A stretch of DNA of 24,425 bases from the NCBI GenBank assembly GCA_900128565.1, contig LT636004.1, positions 1 through 24,425 of the forward strand. Reading direction: 5' to 3'. Positions 7,361 through 17,298 of the stretch are shown here, piece by piece; position 1 is the stretch's first letter, and every line of letters begins with the position of its first letter. Position numbers and translations under genes: made by a program. The notes under the pieces were generated by a model. That model did no database searches. It was not told the DNA's origin and was given only the letters and a program-made list of their open reading frames with translations. This DNA comes from Stramenopiles sp. TOSAG23-6 (Eukaryota; Sar).

Positions 7361-10300
7361 TTAGTGAATTAAACCTAAAAGATTTTCAGACAGTTTTTTT
7401 GTATCCGGCGAACAGTCAGACGTTCTAATATTTCGTAATAATGCAATAATTTGTCCCAAAGCCCCTGAACGTGATTCTTTTAACAGGTTTTGAAGTTCCA
7501 CTGTTGTCAACAATATACCAAGAAGTTTTAATCCTTCCAGACGAATATTTTCAAAAGAATCTTCTATTGCAGAATATGCAATGGAAAATAATTCATTTGA
7601 ATAATGTTTCACTATTTTTTTCGAGTGATAGGCTATAGTAAATAGTAACCGAATAACCGCCTCTCTAATTAAAGGTGATGTCGTCACAGTATTCACTCTA
7701 CCAGGAGAATCGTCCTTAGTCGTAGGTATTTTTGTTTTGTATACTGTATGTATAATAGAATTAATACACAAGACACCAAATAAATGCATTTGGTGTTTCT
7801 TCAACATCTTCATGACAGTTAATAAAGAATTTACTAAGCAAATACGCACTCGTTCGGATACTTCATAACTTTTCAGTGATATTGTATATGTCTTGACACG
7901 TTTACTTATATCACTTGTACCATTTGTAAGGTACGAAACTATATCATTACATTCTTTACTAAATTGAATTATTGGAAGCTTTGTTTCTCCTTTTTCAATT
8001 AGTTCTAAGCAAATTGAAAGTATAGTAGCACCTATATGACCATTTGAAAACCTAGAATCGGGAGAGGGTATCTGCTTCACCTCTGAAATGAGAGGTCGAT
8101 TGTACATGTGTTGTTTCAATACATTTGCACTATCATTGGGTAGGCGAAGTTGAAATTTATGGGGTCTACTTTCCTCTGTATTATCATCATTGACAATATT
8201 TGTAACACCTTCACCAATATCGATAGAAATTCGTAATATGCACGCCATTGTATCAATACACCCCTGCTGCAATTTATATATATCATCTGGTATTTCTAAT
8301 GAAGTACAATGTAAAAATGAACTTTGAAGAATTTGTAAAACAACCTCAAAACCTCCCTTACAAATATCGCCATTACACTTTGTAACAACATCTCTTATAT
8401 TTTCATGCACGGAGGAATAAATCATGATCGATGTGCACAAACAATATAACATTGTTTTTGCAGAAATAACAATGCTGCTACATTTCCTCGGATTTTTCTC
8501 ACTGCGTACGAATTGCTGTAATTCATTAGATATTGTACGAAGTTTGGAAAATAGTATGGGATGTAATACTTTCGGTGGAAAACGTGCAAGAACTTCTGCA
8601 GATTGTCGGCGAACGGATTCAAACTCTTGTGATGCGGTAACACTTTGTATTAGAACTTGAATCAACCGCTGGGGAATACAGTTTTGTTTTTCAACTCGAG
8701 TTCGATCGCATAGATGAACAAATTCAAATACAGGAAATGATTTTAGTATGAGTACTTGGTTCAATCGACGGAATAAAATTTCTTGTGTATGTTCATTGTC
8801 CAAAGAATAATTAGAGGGTAACTCTTTTGAAGTATGCAAAGATTCAGTCATATCTTTAGAAGTGTGTAGTTCCGTTTCCATGGGAATGAGTACTAATGAC
8901 CAAATAGAATCAGTGTAATAATGTTCATCTAATATATCATTGGTGTTATGTTTTTCAAAATAGATCTTTTGTAATCGACATTGGATTCTTTCTCCTAAAA
9001 TTCTCAAAATTCGAATAATGGTGTGATCCCTAGGGAAAATCATTGCTTCATTTATAATGACAGTACCTACACACATCCATTGACTATGATTTATTACAGA
9101 TGCCCAACGAGATAATATTTTTATTAAACGATCACACAAAGAGATTTTTTCTTCGGTATCAACTTTTTTAGTTGTATTTTCTGAATTATTTACTATAACC
9201 CGTAAGTTTTCCTTTTTTACTGCAATATTTTTAACTATTTTTTCCTGCCTCTTTTCATTCATTAAACGAATCTTAAAACGCCCATTTTCCAATAAAGAAC
9301 TAATTATATAACCCCTACGTCCATTTAAATGTAAGGCTGATAAATTTTGAAGAAGAACCATATCACCCAATTTTAATTGTTGACTATCTATTTGAGAAGT
9401 ATTACGTATATACGACATCAAAATACACATAACATCTTTTGGATTTCTGAGATGTTGAAGTACTTGAAGAAGTGAAGAACTCGCTGCAGAACGTATTTTT
9501 GTCTGCTTATTTTCTATTCTTTGACATAGTTGAGGGATAATCCACGATGCATCAAATCTTCCAAGCAATTTTGCAGCTTCTGTTCTAATCTTTGCCTTTT
9601 CATCACCAAGACAAATGAGTAAATGTTCGCCTAAAATGAACAGTAAACAATTTTCATCCAGAATAGTGTTTCTAAGTTGAAGTGATGAAGTTGTAATGAG
9701 TTCATCCACTACAGCTAAAGCATTCCATCTCGTCAGTGATGAACTTTTCATCAAACGAGAAATTAATGCAGGTATAGATTTGAGGGGATCCTGAATTGCA
9801 AAATAACAAACCATTTTTATACCTGCTTCAGACATACTGTGTTTATTCCAAATGTCTTCCTCAATATTATCATTATCATCTAACAAGGTAAATAAAACCT
9901 CTAAAACTTCATCAAATTTTTCTTCTCCGCCGTTTAAAGAAAGCAGCGCAGTGATTGTCTCTTGTAACAAACTAGCAACTAATTTAGGTATAGGGCCACA
10001 AATTCGACTATTCATATGTTCCACAGCAGCTCGAATAATTGAGTGGGACAAATTTTGATCTGATAGGAGAGAAATGCGTTCTTTCAATTTTAATTTACCA
10101 GTATACAGTATAGCCAAACGTAATAAAGTACGAACTTGATCATATGTTATAATTTCTACATTCACCCAGTTATTTATGGAATCTCGAGCAATCGCCGTTT
10201 TACTATAGAGAAACCGCCCATGGCTGGATATAAGAGATGGGGCACAGGTAAGCCATTGTTTACATAACCATAATTCATAATCTAAAATACTTTCATCTTT

Positions 10301-11872
10301 TATATCATTTATCTTTGAAAGGCCATCTCTATCTCTTGTGCGATTTATTGCAGCAGAAATCGATGTTCTTTGAAGTTCGTTCGAACGTTTTTCACTTACG
10401 AAATTAACTACGGATTGTAAATCCTTTACACCTGTCAAGAACAATCCTGTCTTTTTTGTGCTCTCCAAGTTCCATTCACATAGCAATACTAATATTTTTT
10501 TAAGAGTGTCGATTGGCAAACGGAATTGATTTTTATTCTCAAGTTTTTCAATTGAATTTTCTGAATTATTTTCTGAATGAAAATGTATACACAGCGATGA
10601 AAATAATAATGATATACGAATTGCAGTATCCAATGCAAAACGCGTGAGTCGCGTTGGTTTTCTTTTTTCATTGCAACCCTCAAAAACAGCACTATCATTA
10701 CATGCACATGTAATATGAAGAAATATTTCAAAACTTTGAAATTTGTCAGACACAAAAAAATACTTTAAACTTTGCAATTTGTCAGACACAAAAAAATATT
10801 TCAAAACTTTGAAATTTGTCAGACACAAAACCTTTGTAATTCTACGAGTCTGTCGGAAAAAGAATAAAAAAATAAAAGTTGAAAGGAATGATGAAAACGT
10901 ACATGAAATGAGTGCGTTGCATAAATTCATTAGCATATTCTTCAATGTTTTTCTACGTTTTAAATTTTCACTTTCTGTCCCAACAGTCGACTTTGAATTA
11001 TTTATTTCGTGTTCTAACCGAACAGGGTTAGGGTTATTTACCTTTGTTGTTTCTATTCTCGCAGAATGATGTGATTTAATCCCAAGATCTTCAAATGTTA
11101 CCGAGAGTACTTCCCGCTTTGAATTGGCGTCTATGTGTTCGTCCGATTCAATCAGAGATAATAAATCACCAAGCAAAAGTATATAGATTAGTTTTTCACT
11201 CCGATTTGAGCTAGAAAGTACTTGTTGAAAATACAGAGCACTGGGTAACAAATTACATCCAATACTAGTATTTTGATGACGTCCTCGTAAAATAAATAAC
11301 CATTGGAAGATAAATAACAGACGTGAACGTTCGGCGTCACCAATATTATTTGATTTTATACTTGAAGTCCTTTCACATCTGGCTCTACCATTTTGACGCT
11401 TCCACAAAAAAAACCACCGATGAACTAAAGGCTCCATGATTGTCCTAAAAACATGAGTATCTGTAGATTTAGATATACATGATGTAATCATATGAATTGC
11501 ATGACATAGGGTCTTACTTGATTTATAGGGTGTGTTCTTCTCACGATGTAGCGATGACGTCGAACGTAAAAAAGTATTCTCATCCAGATGGGTCAAATTT
11601 GCTCGCGCAGCGACTTCTTTGCCTCCAAGAAGGGCTTTCACGTGGCGAGTGGCTTTTTCAGAATCATCATTACATCCTGAAATCAATAATCTTGAAACAT
11701 TTGCATATTTACTTGATGGAGAAAATTGCCCTGATTCTGAAGAGTAAATAGAACGTAAAATTTCCCCACGAGATTTGGTAGCAGCAGCATCCAAAAGTAG
11801 TGTCAAAGATTGGCCTAAAGAGAGATCTACAGACATATTCCCATCAATTCCAAGTGCAACCTTACAATACAA
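7361..11872 (-). CDS. Gene G: large HEAT/ARM-type alpha-solenoid protein (one in-frame intron)
   Basis: The uninterrupted frame is 1503 codons, but 10702-10902 is a repeat-family intron of 201 nt, giving a spliced product of about 1436 residues joined at ..NALISC / NDSAVFEG... Most of the protein is helical with HEAT-like helix pairs, clearest at about 583-748 of the spliced protein (for example AKIRTEAAKLLGRF and TKIRSAASSSLLQVL). An inserted beta-rich SH3/Tudor/KOW-like segment lies at about 765-826 (LKLGDMVLLQNLSALHLNG, then a GYIIS / GRFKIRL pair). Further solenoid helices follow to the C-terminus. No catalytic motif or membrane span is seen. I cannot name the family; INTS4-like and other large HEAT scaffolds are possible. 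The start may be Met1 (11872) or Met13 (11836). Confidence 0.75.
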   Translation of the reverse strand: MYCKVALGIDGNMSVDLSLGQSLTLLLDAAATKSRGEILRSIYSSESGQFSPSSKYANVSRLLISGCNDDSEKATRHVKALLGGKEVAARANLTHLDENTFLRSTSSLHREKNTPYKSSKTLCHAIHMITSCISKSTDTHVFRTIMEPLVHRWFFLWKRQNGRARCERTSSIKSNNIGDAERSRLLFIFQWLFILRGRHQNTSIGCNLLPSALYFQQVLSSSNRSEKLIYILLLGDLLSLIESDEHIDANSKREVLSVTFEDLGIKSHHSARIETTKVNNPNPVRLEHEINNSKSTVGTESENLKRRKTLKNMLMNLCNALISCTFSSFLSTFIFLFFFRQTRRITKVLCLTNFKVLKYFFVSDKLQSLKYFFVSDKFQSFEIFLHITCACNDSAVFEGCNEKRKPTRLTRFALDTAIRISLLFSSLCIHFHSENNSENSIEKLENKNQFRLPIDTLKKILVLLCEWNLESTKKTGLFLTGVKDLQSVVNFVSEKRSNELQRTSISAAINRTRDRDGLSKINDIKDESILDYELWLCKQWLTCAPSLISSHGRFLYSKTAIARDSINNWVNVEIITYDQVRTLLRLAILYTGKLKLKERISLLSDQNLSHSIIRAAVEHMNSRICGPIPKLVASLLQETITALLSLNGGEEKFDEVLEVLFTLLDDNDNIEEDIWNKHSMSEAGIKMVCYFAIQDPLKSIPALISRLMKSSSLTRWNALAVVDELITTSSLQLRNTILDENCLLFILGEHLLICLGDEKAKIRTEAAKLLGRFDASWIIPQLCQRIENKQTKIRSAASSSLLQVLQHLRNPKDVMCILMSYIRNTSQIDSQQLKLGDMVLLQNLSALHLNGRRGYIISSLLENGRFKIRLMNEKRQEKIVKNIAVKKENLRVIVNNSENTTKKVDTEEKISLCDRLIKILSRWASVINHSQWMCVGTVIINEAMIFPRDHTIIRILRILGERIQCRLQKIYFEKHNTNDILDEHYYTDSIWSLVLIPMETELHTSKDMTESLHTSKELPSNYSLDNEHTQEILFRRLNQVLILKSFPVFEFVHLCDRTRVEKQNCIPQRLIQVLIQSVTASQEFESVRRQSAEVLARFPPKVLHPILFSKLRTISNELQQFVRSEKNPRKCSSIVISAKTMLYCLCTSIMIYSSVHENIRDVVTKCNGDICKGGFEVVLQILQSSFLHCTSLEIPDDIYKLQQGCIDTMACILRISIDIGEGVTNIVNDDNTEESRPHKFQLRLPNDSANVLKQHMYNRPLISEVKQIPSPDSRFSNGHIGATILSICLELIEKGETKLPIIQFSKECNDIVSYLTNGTSDISKRVKTYTISLKSYEVSERVRICLVNSLLTVMKMLKKHQMHLFGVLCINSIIHTVYKTKIPTTKDDSPGRVNTVTTSPLIREAVIRLLFTIAYHSKKIVKHYSNELFSIAYSAIEDSFENIRLEGLKLLGILLTTVELQNLLKESRSGALGQIIALLRNIRTSDCSPDTKKLSENLLGLIH
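10702..10902 (-). repeat. Repeat-family intron of gene G, 201 nt, in frame and without stops
   Basis: On the minus strand it starts GTACGTTTTCATCAT, identical to gene E's element over the first 12 bases, and ends ..TTACATGTGCAT. CATGT is present at both junctions, so the cut is ambiguous within five bases. The core is degraded (CTCGTAGAATTACAAAGG). The 3' block GAAATATTTCTTC is present, and related copies occur in a three-unit tandem repeat. Length is 3 x 67 and the gene frame stays open, so only the family match and the low-complexity Phe/Lys-rich translation reveal it as an intron. Confidence 0.75.
10729..10831. repeat. Three-copy 36/37-nt tandem repeat inside the gene G intron
   Basis: GTCAGACACA recurs at 10745, 10781 and 10818. 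On the minus strand each unit reads roughly TGTGTCTGACAAATTTC, then AAAGTTTTGAAATATTTT, so units carry the intron-family 3' block GAAATATT or a close variant. This is local expansion of the 3' part of the element. Confidence 0.9.
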
Positions 11873-12188
11873 ATAGCAATACTATGCGTGGTGCATTTGG
11901 TCACACATATACATGTCGTAATTGATGATTACTATTTGTATTCAAGAGATTATTACTACAGTCGTTATAATAAGACTGAAGTGTATTCACCACTCAAGTT
12001 TATTTTTCTGTCATGACTCAGCTCAGACTTTTTTTTTCGCGCCTTTTCGAACAGGTTTGTCACGCTTTTCCGTTGCCGACCGTTTCAAAAAGTTCATCAT
12101 GGACTATCAGATTTTCATACCCACATCAATTTGATAATCATAAAATGATTTATTAGCCCAAAAACTCAACAATTGATCAACACTTACA
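11873..12188. promoter_or_regulatory. Divergent intergenic region between genes G and H
   Basis: 316 bp between the starts of G (minus) and H (plus). It contains TGACTCA at 12014-12020 (an AP-1/GCN4-type bZIP heptamer), a poly(T) run, and otherwise AT-rich sequence. No RNA gene or extra coding frame is convincing here. Confidence 0.35.
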
Positions 12189-14162
12189 ATGAGCGAAATG
12201 ATGAAAATATCAACTATATCTCGAGCAGATGGTCTATCTCGAGCACGCATGCGTGCAATGGAACGACGTAAGAAAAGACGGGAAATGAAGAAGAAGAAAG
12301 ATGAAGAGCTCAAGTCAATAGAAAAAACATTAGGTATTGAAGACAATAAAGATACCGTCGATGATAGCGATATTCTTGCAAGAAATATGCAGGCCGAACT
12401 ACAAGCGTTACAGAAGCTTTCGGCTCGAGATTTTACTATGGGTGAGCGTGTCAAGGTCAACAACTGTAAACTAGGAACGTTTGGTGAAGTCTGTGCAAAG
12501 ACTTCAACGAAAGTAAAAATAAAGTTTGAGGATCCCAATCGACCAGGTAGATTCAAGAGTAAATGGATTTCAAAGATTGACATAGTCGACTTTCAAGCAA
12601 TCACATCAAACTTTATGAGCAAATGGAAATCTGGTGCAAAAGACCGAGCCAAAGAAAAGGAGAGGCTAGCCCGGCTTGCTGCACAGAGAGAAGAAGAAAG
12701 ACGGATAGCAGCTCTGCGTAAAGCTGAGTTAGACGCGTTTCTTTTAGCTCAAAAAAAAAAGGACGAAAAAATTCCCTTCTATATCCTTCGGGGGCGGCTG
12801 AAAAAAGCGGCAAGATGTGCAGCATTATCTAGTATGATAAATCGTTATAAAATAAAAGAGAAAACTTCTGAAGACACGTCACTAAAAGACAGAGAAGCGA
12901 GAGAGAGAATTCGACGGCAGCGGCAAATGGCAGCTGCAAAGATCCAAAGCCGCGCTCGGGGTCGCCAAGCAAGAAGTCAAATGCGACAGAGACAGCTTTC
13001 TGCACGAAAGCTTCAAGCGCATTACCGTGGTTATTGGAATAGAAGAATATTTAAGAGTACACTGTTTGTCTCAAAAAAACTACAATCTGTGTGGCGTGGT
13101 CGACGTTGGCGGATTCGCCTCTGGGCACTCATAAATTTTGCCTCCTTGATTCAGAAAAGAATTCGAGGCTATGTTGTACGGCGAAGAGAACGAATGCGCC
13201 AAGAGATGGCACGTCGTGTAATGGTTCATATGATTCAGGAACTAGAAGCTAAACATGGTGTAAACATTCATAATGACCTCGCCGCAATTCGAAGAATAGC
13301 AAACGAGGCCCGACGTTTAGTTGCTGTATTCTACACAAACGATCCGGAAGGATTGCCCGAAGACGATGAGGTCTCTTTTTTTTCTGAGTCATTTAAAGTT
13401 CCGCGAATAAGAGGAACAAAGCCATTTAAAGGCCGCTTGAGCTATAAGCAGTGGCGTCTTCTTTGCTCTGATCTTATCTTGCCATGGAAAAATAAAACAC
13501 CAGAGCAGTATAGCTATATATGGAGAAAGCAATTACGTGATGGAAAAATTGATGAAACAAGTAAAAATAGAAAGGGTTCGCCACGTTTGAAGAAACGAGC
13601 ATCATATAGTCCATTTAAAAATGGTACACCTGGTAATTGGAAGCACAAGTCGCGAGTTGCAGCGTGGCAACTTGAAGATGAGAATTCAATGACACGCCCC
13701 AAAACATCCGCAAGATTTACTATTCGAAGGGTCTCCCCGATGCCAGTAAAATCTGAAGAAGGTTACTTTTATGCACCATTTCGAATAGTTGATCGAAAAG
13801 AGTTTTTTTCAACATATAGGCCACCAACATATCGACCTCGAATACAAAATAGACAGTATCCTAATAGCCGCATGAAACCTCAAACTTCACCAGCATTTAG
13901 TGGAAATAATAGTAAAACAATGTTTTATACGACTCGTCCTGGTACAGCGAAACGACGAAGTTCTACATCACGTAAGTTAAAAAGAGGCACTTCGTTAATG
14001 TTTTTGAAGTTGCCACGGTCACAAAATGCTTCAAATAATCGGATAGTTCCAGAGCTAGAATTAAAGTGTAAGCTCAAAAACAACAGAAATTTCCGCGAAT
14101 CTATCAAAAATAAAAGGAGACAAAAACATAGTGGCAACAATAAAATAGATTTGGAACTTTGA
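12189..14162 (+). CDS. Gene H: IQ-motif protein with an SH3/KOW-like segment, probable flagellar/cytoskeletal component
   Basis: 657 residues, single exon. The N-terminus is basic and helical (about 15-45). A compact beta-rich segment spans about 84-135 (MGERVKVNNCKLGTFGEV... KVKIKFEDP... KWISKIDIV), resembling an SH3/KOW barrel. A charged helix (about 145-195) leads into four IQ calmodulin-binding motifs: KIQSRARGRQAR (about 248-264), KLQAHYRGYWNRR (271-286), KLQSVWRGRRWRIR (294-310) and LIQKRIRGYVVRRR (317-333). The C-terminal half is very basic and disordered, with TRPKTSARF and TRPGTAKRRSST motifs. Four IQs with basic tails suggest a calmodulin-binding cytoskeletal or axonemal protein; this is inference. 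No ortholog named. The start follows an in-frame AT-rich leader. Confidence 0.85.
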   Translation: MSEMMKISTISRADGLSRARMRAMERRKKRREMKKKKDEELKSIEKTLGIEDNKDTVDDSDILARNMQAELQALQKLSARDFTMGERVKVNNCKLGTFGEVCAKTSTKVKIKFEDPNRPGRFKSKWISKIDIVDFQAITSNFMSKWKSGAKDRAKEKERLARLAAQREEERRIAALRKAELDAFLLAQKKKDEKIPFYILRGRLKKAARCAALSSMINRYKIKEKTSEDTSLKDREARERIRRQRQMAAAKIQSRARGRQARSQMRQRQLSARKLQAHYRGYWNRRIFKSTLFVSKKLQSVWRGRRWRIRLWALINFASLIQKRIRGYVVRRRERMRQEMARRVMVHMIQELEAKHGVNIHNDLAAIRRIANEARRLVAVFYTNDPEGLPEDDEVSFFSESFKVPRIRGTKPFKGRLSYKQWRLLCSDLILPWKNKTPEQYSYIWRKQLRDGKIDETSKNRKGSPRLKKRASYSPFKNGTPGNWKHKSRVAAWQLEDENSMTRPKTSARFTIRRVSPMPVKSEEGYFYAPFRIVDRKEFFSTYRPPTYRPRIQNRQYPNSRMKPQTSPAFSGNNSKTMFYTTRPGTAKRRSSTSRKLKRGTSLMFLKLPRSQNASNNRIVPELELKCKLKNNRNFRESIKNKRRQKHSGNNKIDLEL

Positions 14163-14583
14163 AAAAGGTGCTGTCCTGAATATAAACAAAAAAGAAAAGT
14201 ACAAGGAAAAGAATCTGGTGACCAAAAAAAAATCCTGATTTTGGAGTAAAGCACGACAAAAAAAACTACATGAAATCTCACGAAATACTTGATACTGAAT
14301 ATGAGATTTGTGTTGGATATTACATTTTGATTATACTTCACTTAACGATACTTTAAATTTGAGTTAATAAAAGAATCTGATACATTCTGAAATTTTGTTG
14401 TTACCCGGTAATCTTTGTGTTACCCGGTAACTTTTAGGATTCTCGCGGCAAACGTTGCATCAAAAGAGATCAAAAACGTCGGTTGGAGCGAGTGTGAGAA
14501 CACTTTCTTCTCTAAGTAGTATATAACGTATATTACATTCTTTTCATTTCCCTGATTTTGTCAAAGGTAAATAAATAAACATC
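14163..14583 (+). promoter_or_regulatory. Intergenic/promoter region of gene I with paired TTACCCGGTAA elements and a TATA box
   Basis: 421 bp between H (stop) and I (start), same strand. Two identical TTACCCGGTAA elements lie at 14401-14411 and 14420-14430, centres 19 bp apart (about two helical turns). TATATAA is at 14520-14526, 58-64 bp before the ATG. The spacing fits a promoter with TSS near 14550. The first 180 bp look like the 3' region of gene H. Confidence 0.5.
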
Positions 14584-17298
14584 ATGACAATAATTCACGG
14601 AGTTTCCGTAATCATACTCTTTCTGAGTTGTGTTCCGAATGCATATTCGTATACGCAACACTCAGCAGTACTTGATGTTATGAATGGTTTGGCAGAAAAC
14701 AAATACATCTGCCTAACGGCTGTAGAAGGTTTTGGTGCGGACGTTCCGGTAAAAGACAAGGCAACGGAGACACAACTTGTCGGAAAGACGAGTCAAAGAT
14801 GGGGGCCTAACGGCACTATTGACAGTAAACTTTGTACAAAGGACATCGACTCGGTTGCTGTAGATTCGGATGTGAACGGTAAAATTATGCTTGTCGATCG
14901 AGGTGGTTGTTTTTTTTCAGAGAAGGCACACGTTGCTCAAAAACTTGGCGCAGCAGCCATGATAATCGTAAACAATGTCGCGAATCCACTAAGGATGAAA
15001 TCTGAAGTAGCTCATGATATCAAAATACCTCTATGTTCCATTGGAAGTGAAGATGGAGAAAAAATTCGGCAGAGTTTAACCGACACCACGGGACCTAAAG
15101 CAAAGCTATACCATCAGGGCCAGATTACTCTTGATGATATCACACACCAAAAAGCAGGTGATAAGCTTACAATTAAGTGGAAGACCCAAGGCATTGAAAA
15201 TGAAGGTAACCTGAAAGTAAATATTTTACTTTTACAGGGAAGAATATCATTGGCTGATGATTTTATTGTCAAAAGATCAATTGCGAAGGATATCCCACTA
15301 ACTTCAAAAAATGGCACAAATTGTGGAGAATTCTATTGTGTTGATTATTCTATACCAAAGGATATTACTGCAGACAAAAACTACACCGTTCAAATATATG
15401 TAAGTGATGATCGATCGATAATGCATGGCTCTCCGTACTATTTTGCTATTGATAATGACTCTGATTTCCAAATATTCATCAAAAGTCCAAACGGACCAGT
15501 TAACTGGAAAAATAATGATGAAGTAACCGTGACTTGGGAATTTCAAACGGAACAAGATACAAAAAACGATGACTCAAAATTCAGCATCTTGTTGAGGCGC
15601 GGGAAATGCACAGATCGAAGTGCTTGTAATGCAGAAAAGATGTTTTATTCAGAACATAAAATGATTACTTTAGCATCAGGTCTCTCACCTAACACGGACC
15701 AATCTGAACCCAAAAATGATAAAAAAGTATACAAACAATCGTATAAATTAAGGCTGAGAGATGCGCTAAGTGGTAGTGGAACACAAGAGTTAGAAGCAAG
15801 TAACTGGTACGAATTACAAATTAAAAACAAACATGCTACAGCAACAAGTTGGTTTTTTATTACTGTTGACGGCAGTATTACCTTAATTAGCGACTTTTCA
15901 AACCTGCCACTTGCTTCTCCTGTAAGGGACGGTCATTCTATTATGCTCGAATGGCGCTACACGGGATATATTTCAGCGTTTAATGTGAATTTAATGACAG
16001 AGACTGGCGTGTCAAAACAACTAATTGGTAATGTGTCACACTCGGAATACTGTTCCATCGACCACCTCAAATGTCGAATGAGATGGACAGTTGACTCATT
16101 TGTTGTTTCAGGTACCACTCCATACTTCATTGAAGTTTCTTCTGCTATGGATGCTACTATATATACTAAACTCCAGGAAAACTTTTTTTATGTGCATGAC
16201 AAAGTCGGTAAGTATTGCACAAGTCAGCATGTTGTTGACAAATCTTGTGAAAACTGTCCAGCTGGTAAAGCGCCTGGACTGGCACTAAATGATAAATCAG
16301 GTCCAGATACACCTTGTGTTGATGCAGCTAAAGCTCCTAAACCGGCACCGTTTCCAACAGGTGCAGGGGGTGTACATTTTGCTCTGGAAGCGGCAAATCG
16401 TGAAAAAAATGGCGCTACCTGCAGACCGCCTAACCCAGATTGTGGTTTCCTCCATGCACAAAATTGCCTTGATGCGTTTCTCAATAAAGGCAAGAAAAAA
16501 TGTGACTGGTCGGAAGATCCATCGAAATACTTACACGGTGTTATGTGTGGACAGTATGCAAGCTGCTTCTTTGACGGATGTAATTCGACAGAGGCTCGAA
16601 GAAAATTTACGTTAGATTGGATGGCAGATGATCAATGTTGGACTGACCACTGTACTGATGGTATTTGCTGTAGTGAGTCTACTTGTAACAATCGTGGTAA
16701 GTGTGTAAAGCAGAATATTAATGGAAATAATGTATACAAATGTCTATGTGCTGCTGGAAGTGAAGGCCCAAATTGTGATGGTACAATGGTACCTGTACCA
16801 ACTCAAAAGGCACCTCCTAATGCCGATGACGGTTCGAGCGGAAATTCTGGTAATGTTGGTGGTGTCATTGTTGTTGTTATCCTCTTTCTTATCATTGTTT
16901 CTGTTTCAGTTTGGAAAAAAGATCAAATTTGTCGGGCCTCTACTGCTTTGAAAAATCTCAACAGAACAACAACCGTTGGTGTTGGTCACTATGGAGATGG
17001 CCCAGGTTTTGATGGTGTTGAAATGCAGATGAAACCAGGTGGGGTGGCAATGCCTGGACTTGATGCAAACAATGATTTCCCAGATGGAAGTGAGACGAGA
17101 ACGAACCACTTTCAGGGTCAAGGTAAACAGTATTATGAAGATAATGATATTGTTGATACAGTTGTTAACCTTGATCAAGATTCTGCATACTTGGATTTCG
17201 ATACAAGCAACGGGGCTGCAATATCAGATAGTCCTCGCCGAGGTGCTAATGTAGTCGGTGTATCAAACAACCATCATGACAATCATGTAGCAGTGTAG
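14584..17298 (+). CDS. Gene I: type I membrane protein with PA domain, beta-sandwich repeats, Cys-rich and EGF-like modules
   Basis: 904 residues, single exon. Signal peptide at about 1-22 (VSVIILFLSCVPNAYS). A protease-associated (PA) domain lies at about 60-170, with the hallmark GKIMLVDRGGCFFSEKA (99-115) and LGAAAMIIVNN (121-131). Two or three beta-sandwich modules follow at about 185-290, 297-428 and 440-536, each with a W-K/E-W-type strand (LTIKWK, VTVTWEF, IMLEWRY) resembling Kre9/KNH-like repeats. A short Cys motif lies at 545-580, a Cys-rich block at 613-700, and an EGF-like domain at about 701-734 (C-x5-C, C-L-C, G-P-N-C). One membrane span (759-777) precedes a Gly/Asp-rich cytosolic tail. 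PA plus EGF recalls plant-type vacuolar sorting receptors, but the middle differs, so cargo-receptor or adhesion roles are inferred only. Confidence 0.88.
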   Translation: MTIIHGVSVIILFLSCVPNAYSYTQHSAVLDVMNGLAENKYICLTAVEGFGADVPVKDKATETQLVGKTSQRWGPNGTIDSKLCTKDIDSVAVDSDVNGKIMLVDRGGCFFSEKAHVAQKLGAAAMIIVNNVANPLRMKSEVAHDIKIPLCSIGSEDGEKIRQSLTDTTGPKAKLYHQGQITLDDITHQKAGDKLTIKWKTQGIENEGNLKVNILLLQGRISLADDFIVKRSIAKDIPLTSKNGTNCGEFYCVDYSIPKDITADKNYTVQIYVSDDRSIMHGSPYYFAIDNDSDFQIFIKSPNGPVNWKNNDEVTVTWEFQTEQDTKNDDSKFSILLRRGKCTDRSACNAEKMFYSEHKMITLASGLSPNTDQSEPKNDKKVYKQSYKLRLRDALSGSGTQELEASNWYELQIKNKHATATSWFFITVDGSITLISDFSNLPLASPVRDGHSIMLEWRYTGYISAFNVNLMTETGVSKQLIGNVSHSEYCSIDHLKCRMRWTVDSFVVSGTTPYFIEVSSAMDATIYTKLQENFFYVHDKVGKYCTSQHVVDKSCENCPAGKAPGLALNDKSGPDTPCVDAAKAPKPAPFPTGAGGVHFALEAANREKNGATCRPPNPDCGFLHAQNCLDAFLNKGKKKCDWSEDPSKYLHGVMCGQYASCFFDGCNSTEARRKFTLDWMADDQCWTDHCTDGICCSESTCNNRGKCVKQNINGNNVYKCLCAAGSEGPNCDGTMVPVPTQKAPPNADDGSSGNSGNVGGVIVVVILFLIIVSVSVWKKDQICRASTALKNLNRTTTVGVGHYGDGPGFDGVEMQMKPGGVAMPGLDANNDFPDGSETRTNHFQGQGKQYYEDNDIVDTVVNLDQDSAYLDFDTSNGAAISDSPRRGANVVGVSNNHHDNHVAV

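Noticed and set aside
10489-10755. Minus-strand 88-codon frame and the plus-strand 108-codon frame at 10743-11069
   Set aside because: Both arise from the low-complexity tandem repeat in the gene G intron and shadow frames of G.
12107-12583. Minus-strand frame of 158 codons rich in Ser/Phe/Leu
   Set aside because: Antisense shadow of the Lys/Arg-rich N-terminus of gene H.
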